Of a stretch of 64,000 nucleotides of DNA, positions 31,674-38,945 are shown in pieces; the first letter of the stretch is position 1, and every line of letters begins with the position of its first letter. The position numbers were made by a program, and so were the translations under genes. This DNA comes from an uncultured Hyphomicrobium sp. (GTDB lineage: Bacteria; Pseudomonadota; Alphaproteobacteria; Rhizobiales; Hyphomicrobiaceae): NCBI GenBank assembly GCA_934555825.1, contig CAKTFJ010000003.1:124001-188000 (forward strand), written 5' to 3'. The notes under the pieces are model-generated. The model saw nothing but the letters and a program-made list of their open reading frames with translations. It was not told the origin of the DNA and searched no databases.

Positions 31674-32174
31674 CTAAAGCTCAAGCGAGCGGCGCACTTC
31701 GAACACTTCCATGATCCGCGCGCCGCGATGCGGGCCGTCGCAGACGAATGTCCACTGGCCCTCCGTGAAGGTATCGCACATCTTCACGCCCTTGATCAGG
31801 ATCCAGTGCCCTTCCTTGCCCTTATGAATGGCCAGGATGTAATGGGCCCACGCGCTGCGCGGCTTCTGCATCCACGTCCATACGGAAGGCCGCTTCTTGC
31901 GCTCGAGGTGCATGAAGGTTTCCTTCAGCGTCATCTCGTAGCCGTAGACGGCGAGGGCTGCTTCCACTTCGTCGGCATAAGTGCCCTTCACGCGATATTT
32001 GAGATCGGGAGGCAGCTTCCGGTAGGCGTTGACGGCCGCTTCGACCTTGCTGATCGGGTAGCCCGTGATTGCGGAAAGCACATAGGGCCCGCAGAACGCC
32101 ACGCGCCCGGTATCGTTCTGGGCGTCGTTGAGCGACGAGGTCATGCGTTCGGCAATGAAGGTGGGGTCGGCCAT
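31674..32174 (-). CDS. Conserved-looking hypothetical protein, possible papain-like fold
   Basis: 166 aa, no signal peptide. I recognise no named family. AFCGPYVLSAITGY (Cys28) near the N-terminus and GHWILIKGVKMCDT (His123, Asp134) near the C-terminus are ordered like a papain/C39-type Cys-His-Asp triad, with a hydrophobic strand after the His. Activity is inference. It stands alone between a secreted protein and an acyltransferase gene, on the same strand as both. Confidence 0.65.
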   Translation of the reverse strand: MADPTFIAERMTSSLNDAQNDTGRVAFCGPYVLSAITGYPISKVEAAVNAYRKLPPDLKYRVKGTYADEVEAALAVYGYEMTLKETFMHLERKKRPSVWTWMQKPRSAWAHYILAIHKGKEGHWILIKGVKMCDTFTEGQWTFVCDGPHRGARIMEVFEVRRSLEL

Positions 32175-32382
32175 CGGACGGATCAGGAAAATCGACGCGT
32201 TAATGAAATCTTACCCGAAAGGGTTACCGAAACGTTAACGGCCCAGGGATGCGCCAAGCTGAAGCGCGCCTGAGATAAGCCCGCGCGCGGCCAAACATGC
32301 GGTGGGCAAATGGCGCGACGCGTCGGTTATCATATTTGGCGGAGCCAAGCTCCGCTTGGACTGCCGCCACCGCGGAGGGCGC

Positions 32383-32403
32383 CGGATCGCCTTCGGCGAT
32401 CCG
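32383..32403. other. Perfect hairpin downstream of the acyltransferase gene
   Basis: CGGATCGCC (32383-32391) pairs with GGCGATCCG (32395-32403), nine bp with a three-nt loop. A second small hairpin (GGAGC/GCTCC) lies at 32341-32353. They sit 25-90 nt past the leftward acyltransferase stop. There is no U-run on that strand after the stem, so a terminator role is only possible. Confidence 0.4.
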
Positions 32404-32427
32404 AACAGCGCACGTGAGCGAAAAAAA

Positions 32428-33351
32428 CTAACTCCAACGCCGGTTCGACCACATCCACTGTTCGGGCGCATCGCGCACCCACAGCTCGAACTGCTTTTGC
32501 ATCTCGGTCATGATCCAGCGCACGTCTTCGCTGATGTTTTTCGTGCGCGGGACGCGCAGCTCCATGATCTCGATCTCGAACCGGCTCGACGTGCCGACCC
32601 GCTTGCAGCGCGACAGCCAAATGCGGCTGCCCACGCGCCGCGCAATCATTGCGCCGATGGCTTGTGTCTTGGCATCCTTGCCGAAGAAGGGCACCGGGAT
32701 ACCGTTGTTGTCGTAGAGATCGCACACGAGGCCAAGCCGCCCGCCGCGGCGGACGAAGTCGGTGAGGACGCGCGCCGTCTTCTGGTCGTCGCCATGGTCG
32801 CCTTCGACCCTGCCGCGCCCAAACAGGCCGCCCGGATAGAGATCGCGCCGCTGATAGCGCAGATAGCGGTCGACGTAGGGATTGTTCACAGAGCGATAGA
32901 CGGCGGCCGGGTTGGTCTTCGCTTCGACGAACGGCCAGACGGAGAGTTCCCAGTTCCCCATGTGGAGCGAGATCCCGATCGCCGGACCGAGCTTGTTCTT
33001 GTAGCGGCCGAACAGCCGGTCGGAGACGATGGTGATACGGCCCGGATCTGTGATCAGCCGGTCGATCTGCATCGTCTCGGCCATCACCCGGCCAAGGTTC
33101 TCCCAGTGCGCCATGCAGAGCGCGTGGCGCTCCGCTTCCGTCTTCTCGGGAAAGGCGATGGCGAGGTTCGCCAGCGCGCGTTTGTGGCGCTTCGGATTGA
33201 TCAGCGGCGCCAGCACCCGCCATGCCCTGGCCGAGACGCCGGCGGCCATCTCCAACGGAAAAAGCCGGACAAGCCCGACGATGGCGCGAAGCGCGCCATA
33301 TTCGAAACGGAACTGGAGATCGCGCAGGGGGCTGACGTTGGGTGTGCTCAT
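32428..33351 (-). CDS. LpxL/HtrB-family lipid A-type acyltransferase
   Basis: 307 aa. The catalytic HX4E motif is H130-MGNW-E135, followed about 40 residues on by a region with ARVLTDFVRRGG and DLYDNNGIPVPFFGK (acceptor-binding block). An N-terminal amphipathic or membrane helix precedes it. The family transfers acyl chains to lipid A precursors or related lipids at the inner membrane. The exact acceptor is unclear; alphaproteobacteria often have several such paralogues. 109 nt upstream is the UbiH-like gene on the same strand. Confidence 0.85.
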   Translation of the reverse strand: MSTPNVSPLRDLQFRFEYGALRAIVGLVRLFPLEMAAGVSARAWRVLAPLINPKRHKRALANLAIAFPEKTEAERHALCMAHWENLGRVMAETMQIDRLITDPGRITIVSDRLFGRYKNKLGPAIGISLHMGNWELSVWPFVEAKTNPAAVYRSVNNPYVDRYLRYQRRDLYPGGLFGRGRVEGDHGDDQKTARVLTDFVRRGGRLGLVCDLYDNNGIPVPFFGKDAKTQAIGAMIARRVGSRIWLSRCKRVGTSSRFEIEIMELRVPRTKNISEDVRWIMTEMQKQFELWVRDAPEQWMWSNRRWS

Positions 33352-33460
33352 CAGGATCCGGGACAGTGGCTCGGAGGCGAGCCGGGGTTAGGAAAAGCGG
33401 CGTGCGCGGTATGCGCCGCGCAAACCTACTCCGGCACATGCCAAGGCGGAGGGAGGCACG

Positions 33461-34729
33461 TCAAGCGGCGGAATGGCGGGCTCCACCACTGGCACGCTCC
33501 GAGAGACGCCGGGCGCCATCCGGGTGAAGCAGGTCGGCGTCCGCGCTTGCCGGAGCGAGCCCCTCGCGCACTGCAATCCGCCGAAGTGGCCCGAGCGTCT
33601 TGAGGGCAATGAGCCCGAGCCCCCGCGCCAGATGAACGGGTCCGAGAGTAGAGATGAGCGAGCGGTTGAGGACATCGACCGTCGCAATGCGCGACGTGAC
33701 ATCGACGCGCCGGCGCGCGCTGTAAGCGTCGAGCATTGCGCGGCCGCCGACGTCCTGGCCCGCAGCGCGGGCATCCGCCACGCAATCCGCGAGCGTTGCG
33801 GCATCTCGCAGGCCGAGATTAAGCCCTTGCGCCCCGATCGGCGGGATGACGTGCCCGGCTTCGCCGACGAGCGCGACGCGGTTCCTGCCGAACGCCTCGG
33901 CGGTCAACCCGGAGAGCGGAAAGACGGCCCGCGACGTGATCTCGCCCACAGGGCCGAGAAGGCCCGTCAGGCGCTCTTCCAGCACGGCGCGAAAGGCCGG
34001 TTCGTCGAGCGCGGCGAGGCGCTGGGCCTCGTCCGGCCGTTCGACCCAGACGAGGCTCGAAGCGAGCCCCTTGAGAGGAACGGTCGTGAAGGGGCCTGCA
34101 GGCCTGTGAAATTCGGTCGAGAGGCCGTGATGGGGGCGGCCGTGCTGGAAGGATGTGGCAATGGCGGATTGCGCGTAGGTCCAGCTTCGCGTGCCGATCC
34201 CGGCCGCCTGGCGGCAAAGGGAGCCGCGGCCGTCGGCGCCCACGACGAGGCCGGCCGTGAAGGTCTCACCTTCGTGCGTGGTGAGATTTACGGCGGTCGC
34301 CCCGATCTCGACGTTGACGATCCCAGCCGTGGAATGAAGCCGAATGCGGCTGCCTGCCCGTTCGGCGACCTCGACAAGGCCGGCCGTGAGTACGCTGTTG
34401 GGCACATTCCAACCGAACGCATCGAGGCCGATTTCAGCCGCGGTGAAGACGAGTTCTGGAGCGCGGAGTAGCCCGCCCGTGTCGTCGATGATCCGGATGC
34501 CCTTAATCGGCGCGCTGTGAGAGGCGATCTTCTCCCAAGCGTCGAGGTTCTGAAGCAGCGCGATGGATCCGGCAAAAAGCGCGGCGGTCCGGTTGTCCGG
34601 GGCGCCGCCATGGGCCCGATGCGGTGGAGCGGCCAGCAGAACATCGCACCCTGCTGCGCCGAGTGAGAGCGCGGTGGCCAATCCGGCGGGGCCTGCGCCG
34701 ACAACGGCGGCTGTGAAGTGGGTATTCAA
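33461..34729 (-). CDS. UbiH/UbiF/VisC-type FAD-dependent monooxygenase
   Basis: 422 aa from a TTG at 34729, chosen because GAGG lies six nt upstream and the product then begins MNTHFTAAVVGAGPAGLATA; the only upstream alternative (34807) adds 26 unlike residues and lacks a ribosome-binding site. GAGPAG is the dinucleotide-binding loop; VVGADGRGSLCR and ALVGEAGHVIPPIGAQGLN are the FAD motifs (Glu replaces the usual Asp in GDA). A ubiquinone-ring hydroxylase is most likely. It diverges from the porin gene. Confidence 0.85.
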   Translation of the reverse strand: MNTHFTAAVVGAGPAGLATALSLGAAGCDVLLAAPPHRAHGGAPDNRTAALFAGSIALLQNLDAWEKIASHSAPIKGIRIIDDTGGLLRAPELVFTAAEIGLDAFGWNVPNSVLTAGLVEVAERAGSRIRLHSTAGIVNVEIGATAVNLTTHEGETFTAGLVVGADGRGSLCRQAAGIGTRSWTYAQSAIATSFQHGRPHHGLSTEFHRPAGPFTTVPLKGLASSLVWVERPDEAQRLAALDEPAFRAVLEERLTGLLGPVGEITSRAVFPLSGLTAEAFGRNRVALVGEAGHVIPPIGAQGLNLGLRDAATLADCVADARAAGQDVGGRAMLDAYSARRRVDVTSRIATVDVLNRSLISTLGPVHLARGLGLIALKTLGPLRRIAVREGLAPASADADLLHPDGARRLSERASGGARHSAA

Positions 34730-34845
34730 GGATCGCCTCGATTTTTTCGCGAGGCTCGCACACCGGCCGCAGCCCTGCAACGGGCGCAAATCGGCGGACA
34801 GCTTCAAATACAGAAGTAAAATTAGAATAGAAACAGAAAGTCATA

Positions 34846-34863
34846 ATGTCATAAATCTGTCAT
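34846..34863 (+). promoter_or_regulatory. PHO box (PhoB-binding site), strong match
   Basis: ATGTCATAAATCTGTCAT matches the E. coli PHO-box consensus CTGTCATAAATCTGTCAY at 17 of 18 positions, with the two GTCAT repeats 11 bp apart. An additional GTCAT lies at 34840-34844. It is 251 bp upstream of the porin ATG and 117 bp from the monooxygenase start, so either gene could be controlled. Confidence 0.7.
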
Positions 34864-34921
34864 TTCTCTTGCGAGGCGCGGCGTCTGGAAGCAATGCTCG
34901 TGGCCGACACATCACGAATAA

Positions 34922-34939
34922 CAGTATCAAATCTGTCAT
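34922..34939 (+). promoter_or_regulatory. Second, weaker PHO-box-like site
   Basis: CAGTATCAAATCTGTCAT matches the PHO-box consensus at 14 of 18 positions; the right half is perfect. It is 175 bp upstream of the porin ATG, nearer to the porin than the first box. Confidence 0.5.
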
Positions 34940-35113
34940 AATAGCTTTTGCCGTTTACGCCCTGAGTATTGATGGGTTTATGTCCCCTCGACCACGGTGG
35001 TCGGAGCAGTCGGTGTGTCTTGCGTCTGTTCGGCTCTGCTGAGTGGTGAAGGGGTCAATGCACTGTGGACGCGCCGAGGCGCGGCAGGGCGAAAACGACG
35101 AGAGGAATTTTTC

Positions 35114-36469
35114 ATGACCGGGGGTTTCATGACGTCGGCCGGACGGCTGTCGCTCTTCGCAGCGGCAAGCCTTCTGATGCTGGGGGGCACGTCTGCCGGC
35201 GCCGCCGACCTGGGTGGCAACTGCTGCGCCGATCTCGAGGAGCGGATTGCCGAGCTTGAGGCCACGACGGCACGCAAGGGCAATCGCAAAGTCTCGCTCG
35301 AGGTTGGAGGCCAGGTCAACCAGGCCGTGCTGTTCTGGGACGACGGCTTCGAATCGAACGCGGGTGTCTACACGAACGACGCATCGCGCTCGCGCTTCCG
35401 CTTCCGCGGCGACGCAAAGATCAACAGCGACTTGAAGGCAGGCTACCTGCTCGAGATCGGCGTTCGCAGCGCCAACTCGAAGCGCTTCAATCAGGACGAC
35501 CACTCGGGCACGGGCCTGGGCATGGATCTGCGTCACTCGACTTGGTACATCGACAGCAAGTCCTACGGCCGCGTGTGGATGGGTCTGACGGGCGGTGCCT
35601 CTGAAAGCATCACCGAAATCAACCTTGCCGGCACCGGCGACGTGGCCAAGTTCTCGGACGCTGAGGACATGGGCGGCGATCTTGCTCTTCGCCGCGCTGA
35701 CGGCCGTTACTCGAACGGCGCGCTGACCGCTGCGGGCGCTCTCTCCATCCGTCGCCTGATCCGCGGCGGCAGCGGCAACCAGCCCGGTGAAGGCCGTCGT
35801 TACGATATGGTTCGCTACGACACGCCCGAGATCTTCGGTTTCACCGGCACCGTCAACTGGGGTGCGGATGACACCTGGGAAATGGGCCTGCGCTACAAGG
35901 GCGAATTCGGCGGCTTCAAATTGGCAGCCGGCATCGCTTACGGCGAGTCCTCTGAAAGCGCCGGCACTGTCGGCTTCGAGTGTACCTCGAACGTGCCGCT
36001 CGCAGCGACCGGACATGACGCCCGTTGTAATCAGCTCGGCGGTTCTGCCAGCGTGATGCACGTCGCGTCGGGCCTCTACGCGAACTTCGCTGCCGGCTAC
36101 ATGGAAGACGAGCAGATCCGCTTCAACCCGCGCTTCGCTGGCCAGAACATCGACGATCGTCAGGAGTTCTGGGCGCTCGAAGCCGGTATCCAGCAGAAGT
36201 GGTTCCCGCTCGGCAAGACGACGCTGTTCGGCCAGTATTACGACCACACTGGCGGTGCATCCGATCAGGCCTTCGGCGATGGCGGCCGTCTTCTCCGCTC
36301 GAACCTGGACATCTACTCGCTTGGCATCATGCAGGACATCGACGCGGCGGCTATGAAGCTCTACGCCATCTACCGTCACGTCGAAGCCGATGCCACGAGC
36401 ACGACGGGCACGCAGCTCAGCTTCGAAGACGTCGACATGTTCATGACCGGCGCTGTGATCAAATTCTAA
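35114..36469 (+). CDS. Outer-membrane porin (alphaproteobacterial type)
   Basis: 451 aa from ATG 35114 with AGAGGAA six nt upstream. The signal peptide ends at SAGAA. The mature N-terminus DLGGNCCADLEERIAELE, then KGNRKVSLEVGGQVN, is the coiled/strap start seen in Rhizobiales porins, followed by alternating amphipathic strands and a C-terminal Phe (GAVIKF), the outer-membrane targeting signal. A trimeric diffusion channel is expected. Its promoter region holds PHO-box-like sites, suggesting phosphate-starvation control (inference). Followed by a terminator at 36497-36524. Confidence 0.9.
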   Translation: MTGGFMTSAGRLSLFAAASLLMLGGTSAGAADLGGNCCADLEERIAELEATTARKGNRKVSLEVGGQVNQAVLFWDDGFESNAGVYTNDASRSRFRFRGDAKINSDLKAGYLLEIGVRSANSKRFNQDDHSGTGLGMDLRHSTWYIDSKSYGRVWMGLTGGASESITEINLAGTGDVAKFSDAEDMGGDLALRRADGRYSNGALTAAGALSIRRLIRGGSGNQPGEGRRYDMVRYDTPEIFGFTGTVNWGADDTWEMGLRYKGEFGGFKLAAGIAYGESSESAGTVGFECTSNVPLAATGHDARCNQLGGSASVMHVASGLYANFAAGYMEDEQIRFNPRFAGQNIDDRQEFWALEAGIQQKWFPLGKTTLFGQYYDHTGGASDQAFGDGGRLLRSNLDIYSLGIMQDIDAAAMKLYAIYRHVEADATSTTGTQLSFEDVDMFMTGAVIKF

Positions 36470-36819
36470 GCCGGTTCGAGACGTCGTCTCAAACGGAAGG
36501 GGTCGCCTTTGGGTGACCCCTTTTCGCTTCGTGCCTTTTCCGTCGAAGCTGTGGACGGCAGACCGCGTGCCTTGTGCGCCGCAAAACGCGGGCAGCGTCA
36601 GTCGAGAGCCGAAAAAAAATGGCGATTTCAAGCCTCTAAAGAGGAGAGGATGCGGCCAGGTCGCGGTATTGAAAGGCTGTGACTGGCTGGCCACATTGCA
36701 GAGCAACCACACATCGAGCGGGAAACGTTCACCGCTGCTTAACGATGCGCGAACATTGTTGTAACGAGCACCGGGAAGCTTCATCTTCGCGAGTCAGCGG
36801 GAGCACTTCGGGTAGGAAA
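36470..36819. other. Gene-free stretch after the porin
   Basis: 350 nt. It holds the porin terminator at 36497-36524 and a small CCTCT/AGAGG hairpin near 36633-36644. I see no credible coding frame and no promoter I would defend. Confidence 0.5.
36497..36524 (+). terminator. Rho-independent terminator after porin
   Basis: AAGGGGTCGCC (36497-36507) pairs with 36512-36522 over 11 positions (one G-U), four-nt loop, then TTTT to 36524. Confidence 0.85.
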
Positions 36820-37167
36820 ATGAACCGGATTGGGTATATCGGAATGGGATTGGCGCTGGCGATTGTCAGCACCTCTGCATTCGCCTTCCAGGAGGAAGGT
36901 GGAGCGGCCTCCGTCGCGCCCGCGCCGGATGCCAAAGCTCTGCAAAGCGAGCCAGGCCTGGACTTTTCCACCCCGTCCGCCTCGGTCGATGGCACGAGCA
37001 GCGCGGGAACAGAGGTGCGCATCCCGGGGCTCGGCCGGCTTGGCGTGCTTCCCAAGATGGATTTCGGCCTTGAGCTGCTGTACGGCGCCAACGAGGTCAA
37101 GAAGCGCGAGCAGGAAATCCCTGGCGAAGATCTGACAATCCGCGGCACCGTTAAGCACAACTTCTAA
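36820..37167 (+). CDS. Small secreted hypothetical protein
   Basis: 115 aa from ATG 36820, with GGTAGGA close upstream. The signal peptide MNRIGYIGMGLALAIVSTSAFA is clear. The mature part is Ala/Pro/Ser-rich, then has RIPGLGRLGVLPKMDFGLELLYGA and ends in KHNF. The terminal Phe and short amphipathic stretch hint at envelope location. No family recognised. The hairpin repeats begin about 130 nt downstream. Confidence 0.6.
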   Translation: MNRIGYIGMGLALAIVSTSAFAFQEEGGAASVAPAPDAKALQSEPGLDFSTPSASVDGTSSAGTEVRIPGLGRLGVLPKMDFGLELLYGANEVKKREQEIPGEDLTIRGTVKHNF

Positions 37168-37296
37168 AGCCTGCCGAGGAGCGGGCTGAAAGAGCGCTCG
37201 ATGCGATTCTTTCCTGCTTTTCTCGCCCAGCTATGCGCTGGGCCGATGTGTCGCGCGCGACCGTCACAGCGCCATCACCCCAAAGCGCTCTAGACC

Positions 37297-37342
37297 ATGA
37301 TCGCTTCAGGCCCTATCAGCCTGAAGCGTGAATCATCGGTCT
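37297..37342 (+). repeat. Hairpin repeat copy C (upstream of ugd)
   Basis: Same 46-nt unit as copies A/B, but ATGAT...ATCAT replaces ACGAT...ATCGT and CGCTTCAGGC...GCCTGAAGCG replaces CGCCTCAGGC...GCCTGAGGCG. Both differences are paired substitutions that keep the stem. Loop CCTATCA, bulge TGA and trailing CGGTCT are identical. Confidence 0.9.
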
Positions 37343-37355
37343 CGCTAAAAGGCCC

Positions 37356-37393
37356 ATGATCGCTTCAGGCCCTATCAGCCTGAAGCGTGGTCT
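37356..37393 (+). repeat. Hairpin repeat copy D, 3'-deleted (upstream of ugd)
   Basis: Same sequence as copy C through GCCTGAAGCGTG, at the same 59-bp period as A to B, but eight bases (AATCATCG) are missing before GTCT, so the outer five-bp stem is lost while the ten-bp inner stem remains. Confidence 0.85.
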
Positions 37394-37402
37394 CATCAAA
37401 GA

Positions 37403-37426
37403 CCTAGGGCGAAAGAGGCCCTAGGC
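37403..37426 (+). other. Hairpin after repeat copy D
   Basis: CCTAGGGC pairs with GCCCTAGG around GAAAGAG. The CGAAAGAGGCC string in it is also found in the spacer between copies A and B, so it may belong to the same element family. It lies about 45 nt before ugd. Confidence 0.5.
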
Positions 37427-37468
37427 TCCTGCAGAAACGAACACACACACCGCTCGAAAGGCTCGGTC

Positions 37469-38812
37469 ATGCGCATTGCCGTCGTTGGCTCAGGATACGT
37501 TGGTCTTGTCTCCGGCGCTTGTCTTGCCGATTTCGGCCACGAGGTTGTCTGTATCGACAGCGATGTGAGCAAGATCGAGGCCCTGAAAGAGGGCGTGATC
37601 CCAATCTACGAGCCGGGCCTCGACGAGATCGTTCTCAAGAACGTCAAGGCAGGGCGTCTGCAATTCAGCACCAGCCTGGAAGAGCCGGTGAGCCAGGCGG
37701 AGGCCGTTTTCATCGCCGTCGGCACGCCCTCGCGTCGCGGCGACGGCCACGCCGACCTCAGCTATGTCTACGATGTGGCGCGCCAGCTGGCGCGCGTCGT
37801 GCGCGGTTTCACCGTAGTCATCACCAAGTCGACGGTACCTGTAGGCACGGGCGACGAAGTGGAGCGTATCATTCGCGAGGCGAACCCGAACGCCGACGTT
37901 GCCGTGGTTTCTAATCCGGAATTCCTGCGCGAGGGTGCGGCGATCGAGGACTTCAAGCGTCCCGACCGTATCGTGATCGGCGTCGAGGATGATCGCGCGC
38001 GTCCCGTCATGACGGAGGTTTATCGGCCGCTTTACCTGAACAAGGCGCCGCTGGTGTTCACGACGCGCCGCACGTCCGAGTTGATCAAGTACGCGGCCAA
38101 CGCCTTCCTCGCCATGAAGATCACCTTCATCAACGAGATGGCGGATCTTTGCGAGGCAGTGGGCGGCAACGTCCAAGACGTGGCCCATGGTATCGGCCTC
38201 GACGGGCGGATCGGCGGCAAATTCCTCCATGCCGGCCCTGGTTACGGCGGCTCGTGCTTCCCCAAAGACACCCTTGCGCTCGTCAAGACGGCACAGGATT
38301 ACGCAAGCCCGCTACGCCTGGTAGAGACGACGGTGGCAGTCAACGATCAGAGAAAGCGCGCCATGGCCCGCAAGGTCGCCCGCGCCATCGGGGCCGACGT
38401 CCGCGGGAAGACGGTGGCCCTTCTGGGGCTGACCTTCAAGCCGAATACGGACGATATGCGCGATGCGCCCTCGATTGCCATCGTGCAGGGGCTGCAGGAC
38501 GCCGGAGCGAAGATCCGGGCCTTCGATCCGGAAGGCATGAACGCCGCGCGGGACTATATGTCGGATGTCACGTTCACGACCGATCCTTACGCGGCCGCCG
38601 AAGGTGCCGATGCTCTCGTCATCGTCACCGAGTGGGATGCCTTCCGTGCACTGGATTTCCGGCGGCTGAGAGGCACCATGAAGAGCCCGCTTCTGGTCGA
38701 TCTGCGCAACGTCTACCGGCGCGATCTTATTGCAGTGCACGGTTTCCGCTATGTCAGTATCGGTCGACCGACGGAAGATATCGCAGCCGAACTCGGCGCG
38801 GTCGCCGAATAG
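37469..38812 (+). CDS. ugd: UDP-glucose 6-dehydrogenase
   Basis: 447 aa, usual length. It oxidises UDP-glucose to UDP-glucuronate for surface polysaccharides. N-terminal NAD-binding VVGSGYVGLVSGACLAD, then STVPVGTGDE and NPEFLREGAAIEDF; the catalytic cysteine is C263 in GYGGSCFPKDT. The UDP-binding C-terminal domain contains KTVALLGLTFKPNTDDMRDA. It stands alone, with hairpin repeats in its upstream region. Product use by the glycan cluster at 50-58 kb is inference. Confidence 0.96.
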   Translation: MRIAVVGSGYVGLVSGACLADFGHEVVCIDSDVSKIEALKEGVIPIYEPGLDEIVLKNVKAGRLQFSTSLEEPVSQAEAVFIAVGTPSRRGDGHADLSYVYDVARQLARVVRGFTVVITKSTVPVGTGDEVERIIREANPNADVAVVSNPEFLREGAAIEDFKRPDRIVIGVEDDRARPVMTEVYRPLYLNKAPLVFTTRRTSELIKYAANAFLAMKITFINEMADLCEAVGGNVQDVAHGIGLDGRIGGKFLHAGPGYGGSCFPKDTLALVKTAQDYASPLRLVETTVAVNDQRKRAMARKVARAIGADVRGKTVALLGLTFKPNTDDMRDAPSIAIVQGLQDAGAKIRAFDPEGMNAARDYMSDVTFTTDPYAAAEGADALVIVTEWDAFRALDFRRLRGTMKSPLLVDLRNVYRRDLIAVHGFRYVSIGRPTEDIAAELGAVAE

Positions 38813-38843
38813 GGGGCGAATGCCCCGAATTATGCGTGAGATG

Positions 38844-38855
38844 CGCAAATTTGCG
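38844..38855. promoter_or_regulatory. Palindrome upstream of the GGDEF-EAL gene
   Basis: CGCAAATTTGCG is a perfect 12-bp palindrome in the AT-rich 133-nt gap after ugd, about 90 bp before the diguanylate cyclase/phosphodiesterase start. It could be an operator. No regulator assigned. Confidence 0.3.
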
Positions 38856-38945
38856 ACGTATTCGAACGATTACATGGTAAATATAGGAATTTATTAGAAA
38901 TTAGAAAGCTAGTGTCCCTTGGCTATCGACTGGGGGACGGTATTG

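Larger units (their letters stand above)
34730..35113. other. Gene-free, AT-rich divergent promoter region with PHO-box-like sites
   Basis: 384 nt between the leftward monooxygenase and the rightward porin. It is clearly more AT-rich than its surroundings around 34800-34960 and contains repeated GTCATAA/CTGTCAT units annotated separately. No credible gene inside. Confidence 0.7.
37168..37468. other. Gene-free stretch holding hairpin repeats ahead of ugd
   Basis: 301 nt with repeat copies C and D (37297-37393) and a further hairpin at 37403-37426. No coding frame supported. Confidence 0.7.

Noticed and set aside
36513..36764. 83-codon open frame after the porin
   Set aside because: It begins inside the porin terminator and has no ribosome-binding site or recognisable sequence.
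34955..36784. Long antisense open frame (about 609 codons) opposite the porin
   Set aside because: Low-complexity Val/Ala/Arg-rich translation without motifs; the porin with signal peptide and terminal Phe is convincing on the plus strand.
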